Shown piece by piece: positions 1-12,248 of a stretch of DNA of 64,000 bases. Under the pieces are notes generated by a model, which did no database searches, was not told where the DNA came from, and saw nothing but the letters and a program-made list of their open reading frames with translations. The translations under genes were made by a program, and so were the position numbers. The stretch is from positions 248,001-312,000 of the forward strand of contig NZ_CP147251.1 in the NCBI RefSeq assembly GCF_017426705.2. Direction: 5' to 3'. Origin of the DNA: Enterococcus sp. DIV2402 (GTDB lineage Bacteria > Bacillota > Bacilli > Lactobacillales > Enterococcaceae). Each line of letters starts with the position of its first letter. The stretch's first letter is position 1.

Positions 1-257
1 AATTCACCTAAATAAGGATTGTCATACGTATGCGTAGAAATCGCACGGTCATCTTGGAAAATCACACCAATGATTCGTGAGCCATTTTTTGCTAATAAAC
101 GTCCAGCCATATTCGAATGATACTTTAGTTCTTTTAAAGCTTGCTCCACCTTTAATTTCGTTTCTGCAGATACTTTAGTAGTTCGTCCGTGAATGACATT
201 AGAGACAGTTGTTGGACTAACACCTGTATAGTTTGCAACATCCTTAATCGTAGGCAT
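1..257 (-). CDS. LacI-family transcriptional regulator, N-terminal part (runs off the window)
   Basis: The first 85 codons are visible; the 3' end lies outside the window. The protein begins MPTIKDVANYTGVSPTTVS, the classic LacI/GalR helix-turn-helix, followed by the hinge-helix segment ending in AGRLLAKNGS and the start of the periplasmic-binding-protein-like effector domain (RIIGVIF). Members of this family are DNA-binding repressors that usually respond to a sugar or nucleoside. The effector cannot be told from this fragment. The ATG at 257 is preceded by a strong AAAAGGAGGGG ribosome-binding site. It is read in the same direction as the chemoreceptor gene upstream of it but is separated from it by a terminator at 423-462, so it is probably a separate transcription unit. 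Confidence 0.93.
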   Translation of the reverse strand, partial: MPTIKDVANYTGVSPTTVSNVIHGRTTKVSAETKLKVEQALKELKYHSNMAGRLLAKNGSRIIGVIFQDDRAISTHTYDNPYLGE

Positions 258-592
258 CGTTTCCCCTCCTTTTATTTCTTCTTTATCATACAATACTTTA
301 CAAGGAGTTTCTATAACTGTAAAAAAGATGACTGGAGTAATTGAAAGACAGGTTATTTTTCCGTTATTAGATGAAAAGATCAGATATAGTTCAATTACAC
401 CGCTTTTAGTCGTCCTAAAATGAAAAGTCAGAACAAAAATTTGCACTTTTGTTCTGACTTTTTCTATTCTATCTGCAAAAAATATCTTTGGAGAGCAATA
501 CATGAGAACTATGCTACTCTTTTATTAGAAGTTAGCTCCCATTTTTCCAAACTCTTCTTGTTATATTCCATCATTTGGCTATGCTTGTCTGA
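258..592. other. Intergenic region between the chemoreceptor and LacI-type genes
   Basis: No coding sequence with a ribosome-binding site is seen here. The region holds the terminator at 423-462. On the minus strand, a TATGAT box just upstream of the LacI-type ribosome-binding site is a possible -10, without a convincing -35. The stretch 463-592 shows nothing recognisable. Confidence 0.5.
423..462 (-). terminator. Rho-independent terminator after the chemoreceptor gene
   Basis: The arms AAAAGTCAGAACAAAA (423-438) and its exact complement (447-462) form a 16-bp stem with an 8-nt loop. T-runs lie on both sides, so it could work in both directions. It lies about 130 bp past the chemoreceptor stop codon on the minus strand. 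Confidence 0.85.
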
Positions 593-2659
593 TTAATCTT
601 CTTTGACAAACCTTAACGAAGACATCATTCGTTTTAAATCAGTAGCAATGCTTTGTAAGTCTCTCACGTGACCAACAAACTCTTCCATTGTTGCCAAAAC
701 TTCTTCGGCATTGGCTGACACTTCTTGCGTTCCTGCTGCATTTTCTTCTGTTGAAGCAGAGATGCTTTCTAAATTCCCCAACACACCGCTTTGAATTGTG
801 ACAATCCGATCATTGGATACTTCAATCTCATGAATATTGTTAGCCATTGCTGAAGTGCGTTCCAACACATCTTGTGCTGAGGTAATAGCTTGATGAATCA
901 AGCGTGTTTGATTTTCTCCACCTTCTAATGAACGAGAGACTTTTTCAACCATTTGATTCGATTTTCCTTGAATAGTGCTAATAATCGTTTCAATTTCTTT
1001 GGTCGAACTTTTGCTTTGTTCTGCCAATTGGCGAATTTCAGCAGCAACAACCGCAAAACCCTTGCCTGATTCACCTGCACGTGCTGCTTCAATCGATGCG
1101 TTTAAAGCTAATAAATTCGTTTGATACGAAATATCGTTGATTACATTAATGATTTGATTGATCGCTTGGATACTTTGATTCATACTACTCATTCCCGTAA
1201 CTAATTCACTCATTTGTTCCATTTCTTGTTTCCAACTAGAATTTACTGCATCCATCACTTCCATGCTTTGTTGATTGCTTGAATTGGCATCTTGTGATTG
1301 ATTATTTAATGCAATGACATTGGCAGTTAGTTCTCGAATAACATCTGATAGTTGTTGCATTTGGCTAACACTATATTCTGTTTCTTGCGCTTGTGTGCCG
1401 GTTACTTCAGCTACGCCAGTGATAGTGTCCGTAACTTCGCCTGTTGCTAAAGTGGTCTGTTGAGCTAACTCAAGTAATGCATCCGCCATTTCTGCAACTT
1501 GTTCGCTTTGTTTTTGTGATTGTACAGTTATGTTCTCGATACCATCAATCATTTCATTGAAATTGGCAGCCATGCGATGAATTTCTGTTCCTTGTTCATC
1601 TGGATAAACATAACGTTTTGCTCTAGTTTTCAGACTGAAACCTTTCTCCGTACCTTGTGTTGTTTTTTTAATTTTTTGATAGGTTCCAACCTTCATACCA
1701 TTGAAATATGATTCAAAAATTGAAATAATCTCTTTGACAAGTTTTTGTACAATAAATGCAAAGAAACCAACTAAAATTAATAAAGCTATTGCCACAATTG
1801 CTGAAGAAGTCAATAACGCATTGGTTTCGATTTTGTACTCATTATCCATAATCGATGCAAACGCAAATGTTTGATTTCCTTCTTTGCCTTTATTGAAATA
1901 AACATTGGCTACTTCTGGATATTCAGGTTCCTTTGTTTTCACTTCAACTAGTCCTTGGGCTTCCTTATGTTCAAGCAATGCTGAAAATAGAGCCGTTTTA
2001 GAAATATCTTTTCCAACTTTTTCTGGATTTGCATCTGCCACAATAATACCATTCGTTGAAACCAGAGTAATCGAACCCGTTCGTCCAACTGTTAATTTCT
2101 GTAATAACTGCCCAATTTTCTCAAAAGAAATATTGATAGTCAGAACGCCCCAATCACCATCTTTATTTTTAATTAGTTTAGAAGCTGTCGTTAAATAATC
2201 ATTTGAAGCAGCATCTTTGTATGGTGTTGTCCAACCAATTTCTCCCTGATTTTCTATCGCCAACTGATACCATGGACGTGAGCTAGGAACAAAATCACTC
2301 GGTAAATTATTTAAAGAAGTAAACCGATCATCAGATGTTGCAAAGTTCATTCCTTTAATATTTCCATCACCACGGGTTACTAACTCTAATACGCTATGAA
2401 TCTCAGCTAAATCAAACTCTTCTTGAAACACTGGTAAAGTAGAAATTTCACTTAAACGAGTCTCCATCATCGTTAATAACATGTCTTTTTCAGTGATTAC
2501 TGCTTGTGTCGTACTTTGTTGCGTCACTTCATTGCGCTCTTGTAATAAATCCATATTAATTTTGTATGAGCTCATTAACATAATTGCTACAGGTAATAAC
2601 ACTAGTGATATTAATGCAAAAAAAATAATTTTCCCAATGCTTTTTTGTCTCTTCTTCAT
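593..2659 (-). CDS. Methyl-accepting chemotaxis protein with extracellular dCache-type sensor
   Basis: A membrane chemoreceptor of about 688 residues. An N-terminal membrane helix (about 9-31) is followed by an extracellular sensor with the double-Cache signature [16 protein letters not shown]...PY. A second helix follows near residue 285, then a HAMP-like linker and a long coiled-coil signalling domain. The signalling hairpin contains [20 protein letters not shown] followed by [17 protein letters not shown], the CheA/CheW contact region. There is no C-terminal CheR-binding pentapeptide. I chose the ATG at 2659 because AGGAGGAG lies just upstream; an ATG 10 codons earlier lacks such a site. 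Family knowledge says it modulates a CheA kinase and so flagellar rotation, but no other che or fla gene is in the window. It is probably a single-gene unit. The ligand is unknown; dCache domains often bind amino acids or other small organic ligands. Confidence 0.93.
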   Translation of the reverse strand: MKKRQKSIGKIIFFALISLVLLPVAIMLMSSYKINMDLLQERNEVTQQSTTQAVITEKDMLLTMMETRLSEISTLPVFQEEFDLAEIHSVLELVTRGDGNIKGMNFATSDDRFTSLNNLPSDFVPSSRPWYQLAIENQGEIGWTTPYKDAASNDYLTTASKLIKNKDGDWGVLTINISFEKIGQLLQKLTVGRTGSITLVSTNGIIVADANPEKVGKDISKTALFSALLEHKEAQGLVEVKTKEPEYPEVANVYFNKGKEGNQTFAFASIMDNEYKIETNALLTSSAIVAIALLILVGFFAFIVQKLVKEIISIFESYFNGMKVGTYQKIKKTTQGTEKGFSLKTRAKRYVYPDEQGTEIHRMAANFNEMIDGIENITVQSQKQSEQVAEMADALLELAQQTTLATGEVTDTITGVAEVTGTQAQETEYSVSQMQQLSDVIRELTANVIALNNQSQDANSSNQQSMEVMDAVNSSWKQEMEQMSELVTGMSSMNQSIQAINQIINVINDISYQTNLLALNASIEAARAGESGKGFAVVAAEIRQLAEQSKSSTKEIETIISTIQGKSNQMVEKVSRSLEGGENQTRLIHQAITSAQDVLERTSAMANNIHEIEVSNDRIVTIQSGVLGNLESISASTEENAAGTQEVSANAEEVLATMEEFVGHVRDLQSIATDLKRMMSSLRFVKED

Positions 2660-2771
2660 AGTACTCCTCCTCATAATAAATGAATTCAAAAGTCTTTCTT
2701 AGAAACTTGCAACCGCTATCAAAAGAAGTTTCCATACCTTATCTACAAAAATATTCGCCTCACTACCTAGT

Positions 2772-2781
2772 GAAGCGCTTC
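2772..2781. promoter_or_regulatory. GAAGCGCTTC palindrome, possible cre-like operator of the chemoreceptor gene
   Basis: A perfect 10-bp palindrome about 110 bp upstream of the chemoreceptor start. The centre agrees with the CcpA site core AARCGYTW, while the outer positions do not. The assignment is inference. Confidence 0.3.
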
Positions 2782-2933
2782 TCGATTTCTGTGAATAACT
2801 CTAAAAATAGTTTGATGCAATTGATATTCCATTTGTTAGTCTTTGATTCAAAGTATCTATCGGTTCTTTTCATTAAATATTAATGATATAGATTGGTTTA
2901 TTTTAAATAAAATTCAAATAATTAGACTACCAA

Positions 2934-2972
2934 AAAGGCTCTAAGAAATAGGGACAATTTCTTAGAGCCTTT
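2934..2972 (-). terminator. Terminator after the giant adhesin
   Basis: Arms AAAGGCTCTAAGAAAT (2934-2949) and its complement (2957-2972) form a 16-bp stem with a 7-nt loop. On the minus strand a T-run follows the second arm. It lies 75 bp past the adhesin stop codon. Confidence 0.9.
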
Positions 2973-3234
2973 ACTATTTTTCACTTTCTTTTTACCACTA
3001 TTCATTAACTAAACTATTTAGTTACGAAAAAGTAGTAGAAAGTTTTTTATTTTTTTCTGCGTTTTAGACCTAGTGTTACCGCACTACCGATAAGTCCCAT
3101 ACCAACAATGAACAGTAGCCATGATTGAACTTCTCCTGTTTGTGGCAGATAACCTGATTGATTGGAATTATCTGTTTTGTTATTAGTATTAGGAGAATTT
3201 GACGTCCCTGGTTTCCCATTAGATGTTGTGCCAG

Positions 3235-4125
3235 TAGTTGCGCTTGAACTATCTGTTTCTGTTGTACTGCTTGAGTCAGTCTCGCTTGTACTTTCAGTTT
3301 CTGGTGTACTGCTTGAGTCAGTCTCGCTTGTACTTTCAGTTTCTGGTGTACTGCTTGAGTCGGTTTCGCTTGGACTTTCCGTTTCTGGCGTACTGCTTGA
3401 GTCAGTTTCGCTTGTACTTTCCGTTTCTGGTGTACTACTTGAGTCAGTCTCGCTTGTACTTGTGCTTTCCGTTTCTGGCGTACTACTTGAGTTGGTTTCG
3501 CTTGTACTTGTACTTTCTGTTTCTGGTGTACTACTTGAGTCAGTCTCGCTTGTACTTGTGCTTTCCGTTTCTGGTGTACTACTTGAGTCAGTCTCGCTTG
3601 TACTTGTGCTTTCCGTTTCTGGTGTACTACTTGAGTCGGTTTCGCTTGTACTTGTACTTTCCGTTTCTGACGTACTGCTTGATTCGGTTTCGCTTGTACT
3701 TGTACTTTCCGTTTCTGGCGTATTACTTGAGTCGGTTTCGCTTGTGCTTTCCGTTTCTGGCGTACTACTTGAGTCGGTCTCGCTTGTACTTGTGCTTTCC
3801 GTTTCTGGTGTACTACTTGAGTCAGTCTCGCTTGTACTTTCCGTTTCTGTTGTACTGCTTGATTCGGTTTCACTTGTACTTGTGCTTTCCGTTTCTGGTG
3901 TACTACTTGAGTCGGTTTCGCTTGTACTTGTACTTTCCGTTTCTGACGTACTGCTTGATTCGGTTTCGCTTGTACTTGTACTTTCCGTTTCTGGCGTATT
4001 ACTTGAGTCAGTCTCGCTTGTACTTTCCGTTTCTGTTGTACTGCTTGAGTCGGTTTCGCTCGTACTTGTACTTTCTGTTTCTGGCGTACTGCTTGAGTCA
4101 GTTTCACTTGTACTTGTGCTTTCGG
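3235..4125 (-). repeat. Ser/Thr/Glu tandem repeats of the adhesin stalk (about 20 units of 42 or 48 bp)
   Basis: The coding strand repeats a 16-residue unit of the type SETDSSSTPETESTST or a 14-residue form lacking one Ser-Thr pair. A longer block containing the variants DSSNTPE and ESSSTSE occurs twice, pointing to internal duplication. Such low-complexity stalks span the peptidoglycan and are often glycosylated. Unit number is expected to vary between strains. The repeat period is a multiple of three, which keeps other frames open here; those are artefacts. Confidence 0.9.
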
Positions 4126-7100
4126 TTGTTGATTCTTCTGGTTCTGTTGGCTGGTAAGTATTGGTTACTGTAAATCCGCTACTTGCACTGCCGGATACTT
4201 CGGAATCATACCCCTCTACTGGTATTTCTTCAATAGAATAGATGACTTTTTGACCTTTGAATGTTGCAGGTACTGTCGTGACAGCCTGCCAGTCTTCGCC
4301 AGTCAGAACTAAATCTTTTATGAACACATCGTTGGCATACAGTTTCACTGTTACAGTATCTGGACGTTTGTTTGCTTGGTTTTTCTCATCGATCCATTCT
4401 TTTGTTACAATTACTTTCATCGTGTTTAGATGATTAATCAGCTCTCCATCTCGCATTTCCGCAGTATAATCTGCGACAGGCTCTTCGACAACAGCATACA
4501 CATAAGGTTTCCCTTGCGCATCAATTGTTGGTAAGTCTGCAAAATGATAATGCCAATTGTCCTCAGACAATGTTTGAGCTGGGACATCTGTCCAGCGTTC
4601 GCCATTTCGGGTTACATAGACTGTCACTTCTTCTGGACGCAGCTCATACTGATTGTCCAAATCATCCCAAATTTTATCACCTTCAAGTGTGGTTGTTTGC
4701 AGCGTGTTCGTAATAGTTAAGTCATCATCACTATATATGGTGTCATACCCAGCAACTGGGCTTTCAATAACACGATACGAGATGGTTTCACCAGTTGTAT
4801 CTACTCCTGGTAAATTAGCAAAAGTATAGGTCCATTCATCGTCTTCATCCACAGTCGCTTCAATAGTTTCAGTCATAACTTCACCATCTCTAACAACGCT
4901 TCTTTCTGCCGGAACAAGTGTACCATCTTTGACTTTCATCACTTGTAGATGAATACTTTCTGGTCGCAATCCAAATTGATTGTCTTGATCACGCCATTTT
5001 TTCTCAATCGATAAGCTAGTTGTCTGCAACGAGTTCGTCATAGTGGTAGCTTCTGTCGTTGATGTATAACCTGACACGGCGTGTTCTTCCACCGTATAAA
5101 TAAACTCTTTGCCTGTTGAATCATTGGCAGCTAGATTAACCAGCTTCATTTCCCAGGTCGCAGATGTTTTATCTAACGGCGTGAAGGTCACGTTTTCTCT
5201 AAAGAGCACTTTGGTTTCTGGTTGATCTTTTATTTCGCGGTACAAGTTGAATGTAATACTTGTTGGACGAATACTTTGATCATGTGCATCTTCCCAAACT
5301 TTTTTGATTGTAACATCGGTTGCTTTTAATTCATTAGTGATGACTTTGGTTTGTGCGTCAGAATTATCCACTTCTGTCGTATAGCCGGCTACTTCATGCT
5401 CTTCGACAGAATAAACATAGGCTTCCCCATCTTTATTCTTATCTGCTAATCCTTCAAATTTATAAGTCCAACGACTGCCGGAAGTTTCTGATGGACTAGG
5501 TTCCAAGCTCACCGCTTCTTTGAATAGTGTTTTTGTTTCTGGCTTGCCTTGAACTTGACGATATAAATTGAACGTAATACTTGCTGGACGAACACTCGTA
5601 TCTTGTTCATCTTTCCAAATTTTTTCAACAAGAATATCGCCTTTTTCAAGCAATGTATTGGTAATGGTTCGGTTATCAGTTACCGTTGCTTCATAACCAT
5701 TTGGAACATTTACTTCACGAATCGTATATTCATAAAGTTTTCCTTCGCTGTTATACATTGGTAAACCAGTAATTTCACCCGTCCACGTATTTTGGCTAAA
5801 GAAACCAGCATCATCTGGATTTAAAGTTACGGTTGGATGATTGGTAAAGGCTTCATCCACTTCGCCATCAATCATTGGGACTACTTCAAAAGTGACCGAT
5901 TGACGACTACTATTGTCTGTATCATCTACCCAAACTTTCTTCACATCAATTTTTGTTGTTTGTAATTCATTTTCGATATTTTGAATCAATTTCGTAGCAT
6001 TGTCTTCATCCGCAACAACATCATCTAAATGTGCTTGATAACCAGCTGGTGTAATCTCACGAACTGAATATTCAAACGGTTTGTTGGTATTTGCTTTTTC
6101 AAATGCTGGTAGCCCTGTAAAGTAATACTTGCCTTGCGAATCAGTTGTTGTCGTAATTGGTTCACCATTTGTATCTAATGCTGGCTGACCATCACGTAAC
6201 AATTCAATTGTTACGGTAGTTGGACGAACAGTTGCAAATGATTCATCGCCAATCCAAGACTTCGTACCCGACAGACTAATTGGTGTCATCAACGTATTTT
6301 CTACCGTTAACACAGGTTCTGTACCAATTTGCCAAGCTACTTCAGAATTTGTTCGTTCATAACCTGGTACGACTTCTTCTTCAATCGTGTAAATATATTT
6401 CTCAGATACTTGATTATATGCTGGTAAATTATCAAATGTGTATTCCCAATTTTGGTTCTTAGTGGTAATTGTTGCTGTTACTAATTTTGGTTCTGTATCA
6501 CTTGCTGTATGACGGTAAAGGTTAAGTTGAATACCGTCTGGGCGCGTTCCCCAGACATTATCATGGTCATTCCAAATTTTCCAACCAGTTAATGTAACTG
6601 GTTGGAAAGTATTCGTAATCGTTGTCGTCACTTCACCGGTTTGCTCATCCGTCTCATCTGTATAAGTTGTTTGATATCCATTTACAGGTACTTCTTCAAC
6701 GGTATAAACGATTGGTTCACCCATTTGGTCAAATTTCGGTAAACCTGTGAACGAATGTGACCAGTTATCCTCGCTATCTGGTTCGACAATAGCTGTCACT
6801 AACTCTTCACCGCCCGCAACTAGTCGCGTTACTGGTTCTAATTCATCACCAACGTGACGCATTAAGTTCAATGTAATACTTGTTGGATGCGTGTTTAATG
6901 CATTGTCATTATCTGACCACACCTTCATCGCATGAACTTGCGTGATTTCTAATCTATTGGTAATCGTTACTTTTTGACCCTCACTACTTTTCTCAGTAGT
7001 AATTATTGGATCTTGATACCCATTCACATTTGCTTCTTCCACAGTATACGTATAATCTGCACCAGAAGCATCTTTAAGTGCTAAACCTGTGAATGTCGTA

Positions 7101-10100
7101 CGCCAGCCGTTAGCTGTTAGTGTTGTTTCACTATTTACTTGAACTTCTTGACGTTCGTCTTCATCGGTGGTGTAACGATATAACGTAAAGTCAATATAAT
7201 CTGGACGAATACTTCTGTCTGAAGTGTCTTCCCAAATTTTTTCAATAGTGACATCCGTGGTTTTCAACGTATTCGTAATGTCCACTTGTGTTCCTAATTC
7301 TGCCACATCAATTACGGCATCATAACCATCTGGAACCACTTCTTTGACTGTATAAATATACGTATTCCCATTTTTGTTTTGTTTAGCTAAACCTGTGAAT
7401 AGATGGCTTAATTTGTCTGCTGTTAAGGTCGTTGTATTAACTAATTCTTCCATTTCTCCATCAATATGACGATATAACTGAACAGTAATGTCTGGTTGAA
7501 TTTGTTCCGTATTGCCATCATTTTTATTTTCCCAAATTTTTCTGACAGAAATCGCATCTTGTGGAATTAATTCATTGGTAATCGTAGTCGTCAAACCAGC
7601 GGATGAAACATCACGATAACCGTGTGGTACATCAATTTCTCTCACACCATACGTATATTCTTTGCCATCTTTATTATGGGTTGGTAAGCTAGTAATTTCA
7701 GCTGTCCATTCATCGGTATCTGTCGTTCCTGTCACTTCAATTTGTTTGCGGTTAGTGAAACTCATGTCTTCTTGACCATCAATATAAGGGACCACTTCAA
7801 AGGTTATTTTATCTGGGCGACTTGTCTTGTCTGTTGCGTCTTCCCAAACTTTCTTCACTGAAATTTCTTTCGTTGTTTGTAACGTATTGGTTACAACATA
7901 TTGATTTTCTTCCTCATCAAATGCATAGGTTGGTGTATAACCAGCTAATTCATCTGCTGCCATTTCTCTAGCAACATACACAAATGGTTTCGTTGAATCA
8001 CCTTGCTGATATTGCGGTAAACCAGTGAATTCACCGGTCCACTCATTTGCTTCATTAAGAGTTAATTCATTGATGACACCTGCATCGGTCACTAATTTCA
8101 ATTCATCATCCAGTTGACGGAAGAGTTGGACATGAATGCTAGTTGGTCGCGTTGCTTGTTTGTGGTCTTCATCACCTTGCCACACTTTTTTGACAGACAG
8201 TTTTTGATCCGTAATCAACCCATTGACCACGGTTAATCCTGTGCCATCATCTGTACGCGTGTATCCGTTAATAGCTTTTTCTGTTACGATATACGTGAAC
8301 TCAGTCCCATTACCATCATATTTTGATAAACCAGTAAAGATATGACGCCATGTGTCAGCTGTCATTTCCCCAGTAACAGTCGCTGTAATTGGTTCCCCTT
8401 GAGTATCTAATGCCGGACTACCATTCCGTTTCAGTTCAAAGGTAATTGATTCTGGACGGGTATTCGCTTCATTCTGATGGTCCTGCCATTCCTTCGTTAC
8501 TTCCACTTCATGTGTTAAATCCAGTGTGTTCATAACTGTTAGATGATCATCGCTATACGTTGTTGTATAGCCAAGAAGTGGTTTATCGGTCTCCGTTGGC
8601 ATTTCTTGAACCACATATTCAATGATTGTTCCTTGATTGTCAACTTTCGGTAAATCAGTAAATGCGACTACCCATTTGTTGTCATCCTCATCATCTACGT
8701 CATCCTCGGTTAACGTTTTGGTAATTGTTTCTGACACTAACTCACCGTTTGATTCAGTAACTTTTTGAACAGGAACTAATCCTGAAGCTGTACGACGCAT
8801 TAATTGGAAGGTTACTTCGTCTGGGCGTGTACCAAATGAATTATCGTTGTCCTCCCAAATTTTGGTTGCTTCCACAGAAGTTGTGTCTAACGTATTGGTA
8901 ACTGTCGAACCTGTAATACTTGTTTCGTATCCTGCTACAGGGACTTCTGCAACCTTGTATTCATAAGCCGTACCGTTTGAATCGGTAGCTGCTAATTTAC
9001 CAAAGTCATACATCCACGGTGCCGTAATCGGTTGACTACGCAACGCTTCTTCTGGGAAATCCTCCTCTGTCACAAGTTTACGATAAAGTTCAATCGTTAC
9101 TTGAGCAGGACGTGCACTCATATTTTGTGCATCTTCCCAATCTTTGGTTCCTTGTATTTCTACACTGTTTAAAGTGTTAGTGATTGTTTTCGTTTGACCT
9201 TCATTTTCCAGAGTTGTCGTGTAGCCAGTTACTGCCTCTTCAGTTACTTGATAAATATATGGTTCACCATTTTTATCTTGTGTCGGCAGCTCTTTAAACA
9301 CATAACTCCATGTCCGCGCGTTCTCATCGAAATCTTCTGCTTTTAAGATCTGCGTCTGATAAGCTTCGGTTGAAAAAGGCGTACCTTCAATACTACGATA
9401 TAAATGAACGGTAATTTCACTTGGACGACTACTTGTATCATCTAAATCGTTCCATACTTTTTCAACCGCTACTTCTCCAGGTTTTAAGACAGTATTGGTG
9501 ATTGTCACCTCATTGTCTTCTTGCTGGATATCTTTCGTATACCAGTCTGGTTTATCAGACTCATCTACTGTATAGGTATATTTTTTACCTTCTCGATTGT
9601 GAGTTGGTAAGTCGGTAAATTCAATTTGCCAGTTATCTGAGAGTAATAGTTTATTGGCTCTCGTTAATGATCTGGTCTCAACTTCTTCTGGTTGTCCGCC
9701 TTCAACTGAACGATACAATTTAAAGGTGATTTCATCTGGGCGGCTATTTTCCTCACCAGAATCTTCCCAGACTTTCGTTGCTGTCACTTTCGTTGTCTGC
9801 AACTTGTTCGTTAAGGTTCTATTTGCTGGATCTGGCGTAAATGTGTAGCCATTTGGAACTTCTTCTCGTACTAAATATTCATATTCTTCATTGGCTTGAT
9901 TGTATTGCGGTTGGTTATCAAATGAATATTCCCAATCGTTTGCTGCAGTGATTTTTTGCTCTGTCTCTGCTAACTTAACAAAGTCATCTGTTGAATCTTT
10001 GACTTTACGAGTTAAATAAATCGTGAGTTCTGCTGGTAAAAAGTCCGCATCTGTAATTGGCGTGTTATTTGATCCCATCCAAGTTTTTTGACCCTTGATT

Positions 10101-12248
10101 TCAACTGGTGTTTCCAACGTATTTGTTAGTTCAGTTGCACCATCATTGCTACTGCTCACGTATCCTTTGACACTATCTTTGACGATATACGTAATTTCAT
10201 TACCGTCCGCATCCAATTTTGGTAAGTCAGTAAATGAATAGTGCCCATTCGGTTCTTCCTCTGTTGCAACAAGTTTCGTCGTTACATCTTGACCGCCTTT
10301 TTGAACAGGGATTTCTTCACCTTTCACATACAAGGTAACATCAATGGCATTAATAGCTGCTAACGCTGGTCGTGTCGTATATTTATCATCGTCATCTTGC
10401 CAGTTTTTTGTACCTGCAATAGCGACAGTTGGTAGAGTGTTCGTAAGGGTTGTACCTGTTACTGAACTTTCATAATTTTTTGGTGTATTTGTTTCAACGA
10501 CTGTGTATTGAATTTCTTTGCCGTCTTCATATTTAGGTAAACCAGTAAAGGTGTACGTCCATTCATCTGTAGCAAAGTCGTCAAGTGTCGCATCTGCTTG
10601 TGTCAATGAATTATCGTTTTTCACTACTGGAATAAGATTCGGTTCCTCGGTTGTACCAATGTTTTTCATCAAATTAAACGTAATTGCCGTTGGTCGTGTA
10701 TTAAACGCATTGCTATGATCTTCCCACACTTTTGTAATCGTAATATCAGTTGGATCTAGCGTGTTCGTAATAGTCAATGGTTCAGCTTCAACAACCTCAT
10801 CTGCATCAACAGATACCGGCGCACTGGCAGTATAACCTGCTGGAATATCAGTTTCTACTTCTGTCACAGTATACATGAATGGATTGCCCTCTTTATCAAC
10901 TTTTGCTAAACCATTCCATGCCCCCTGCCAATTTGTTGTCAAATCAAGCGTTAGTGTACGTGAAACAAAACTTGGGTCTGTCTCGCCAGCTTCTGTTTGG
11001 CGAGTTAAGGTGAACCGGACACTATTTTGATGTTCGACAGTAAATCCGTGATCATCCCATACTTTTTTGACTGGGATATTTACTGTGTCTAGTGTATTGG
11101 TAATAGTCACATGTTTCCCTGTTTCAGTAGTGATAGCTGCTTGAGAAGTGTAGCCAAAAACAGCTACTTCCTCGATAAGATACGTGTATCTCTCATTGTC
11201 ACTATTATATTTTGGTAAATCATCAAAAAGTGTTGTCCAATCATTATCTGCATTTAGTGTTGCTCTAGTAAGTTCCACCGGATTGTTGGCATCAGTTGTA
11301 TAACGAGAAAGGATAACAACAATACTTTCTGGTCGAATGCTTTCATCTGAGGTATCTTGCCAGTCTTTCGTCACTGAAATTGCTGTATCTGGAACAAATG
11401 TATTGGTAATCACTTGCGTACCATTTTCTACGATCGGTCCACTTGGTGTGTAGCCATCATTTAAATCTGTTTCACGTACTTGATAGCTATACGCGTTACC
11501 ATTCTTATCATACGTTGGTAATCCAGTAAAGCTATACTCCCAATCATTACCTGTTAGTTGATGCGATGCGATTGCTTGCCCATCCACTTCTGTTTGTCCA
11601 GCTACATAGCGATCTAAAACAAACGTAACCGAAGCTGGTCGATCATTATAATCTGCTGGTTCTCCCGCCCATCGTTTTGCGACTGGCACATCTGTTGTTT
11701 TTAATGTATTCGTAATTTCTTGTCCATTTAATGCAAACTCTAAATCGTCTTCTTCATAGCTTACTTCATAACCATTTAGGCTTTCAGACGCTACTTCTTT
11801 GACTGCATATTCCAATTCAACAAGTTCATCCTCGATGTTTCGGTATTTTGCAAGACCTCCAAAAGTATATGACCACTCAGCTGTAGAACCTGAAATAGTT
11901 TGAATGTTTGCTGGTGTCACAGCTACAAATGGAGCTGAACTATTTTTCTCACGACTGTACAATTGTAATTGAATACTTTCAGGACGTGTCATTGAGGCAA
12001 CTGCTGCATCGCCTTTCCAAACTTTGGTCACTGTAATAGATGTCGAATCTAGCGTATTGGTTAATTCTGTACCGTCTATATTGCTACTACTTGTATATCC
12101 AGCAATCGAATCTCGTACTGTATAGCGAATAAGATTACCCGATGAATCAAATTTTGGTAAGTTCTCAAATTTATACGTATTGTTTGCTTCAAGTGTTGCA
12201 GTCACTGGGCTGCCATTTTTTAACACAGGATCGCCATTACCTAATAAC

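Larger units (their letters stand above)
2660..3046. other. Intergenic region upstream of the chemoreceptor gene
   Basis: It holds the adhesin terminator at 2934-2972 and a 10-bp perfect palindrome, GAAGCGCTTC, at 2772-2781. The AAGCGCTT core matches the core of CcpA (cre) sites, but the flanks fit poorly. A weak minus-strand promoter candidate (TTGCAT, 17-bp spacer, TATTCA) lies just upstream of the palindrome. Nothing here codes convincingly. Confidence 0.35.

Noticed and set aside
3235-4125. CRISPR-like regular repeats
   Set aside because: The repeats are contiguous coding units without unique spacers, and there are no cas genes.
3076-4173. Long open frames on both strands across the adhesin stalk (331 and 311 codons on plus, 343 on minus)
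   Set aside because: They arise from the low-complexity repeat with a period divisible by three, have no ribosome-binding sites, and lie inside the real adhesin frame.
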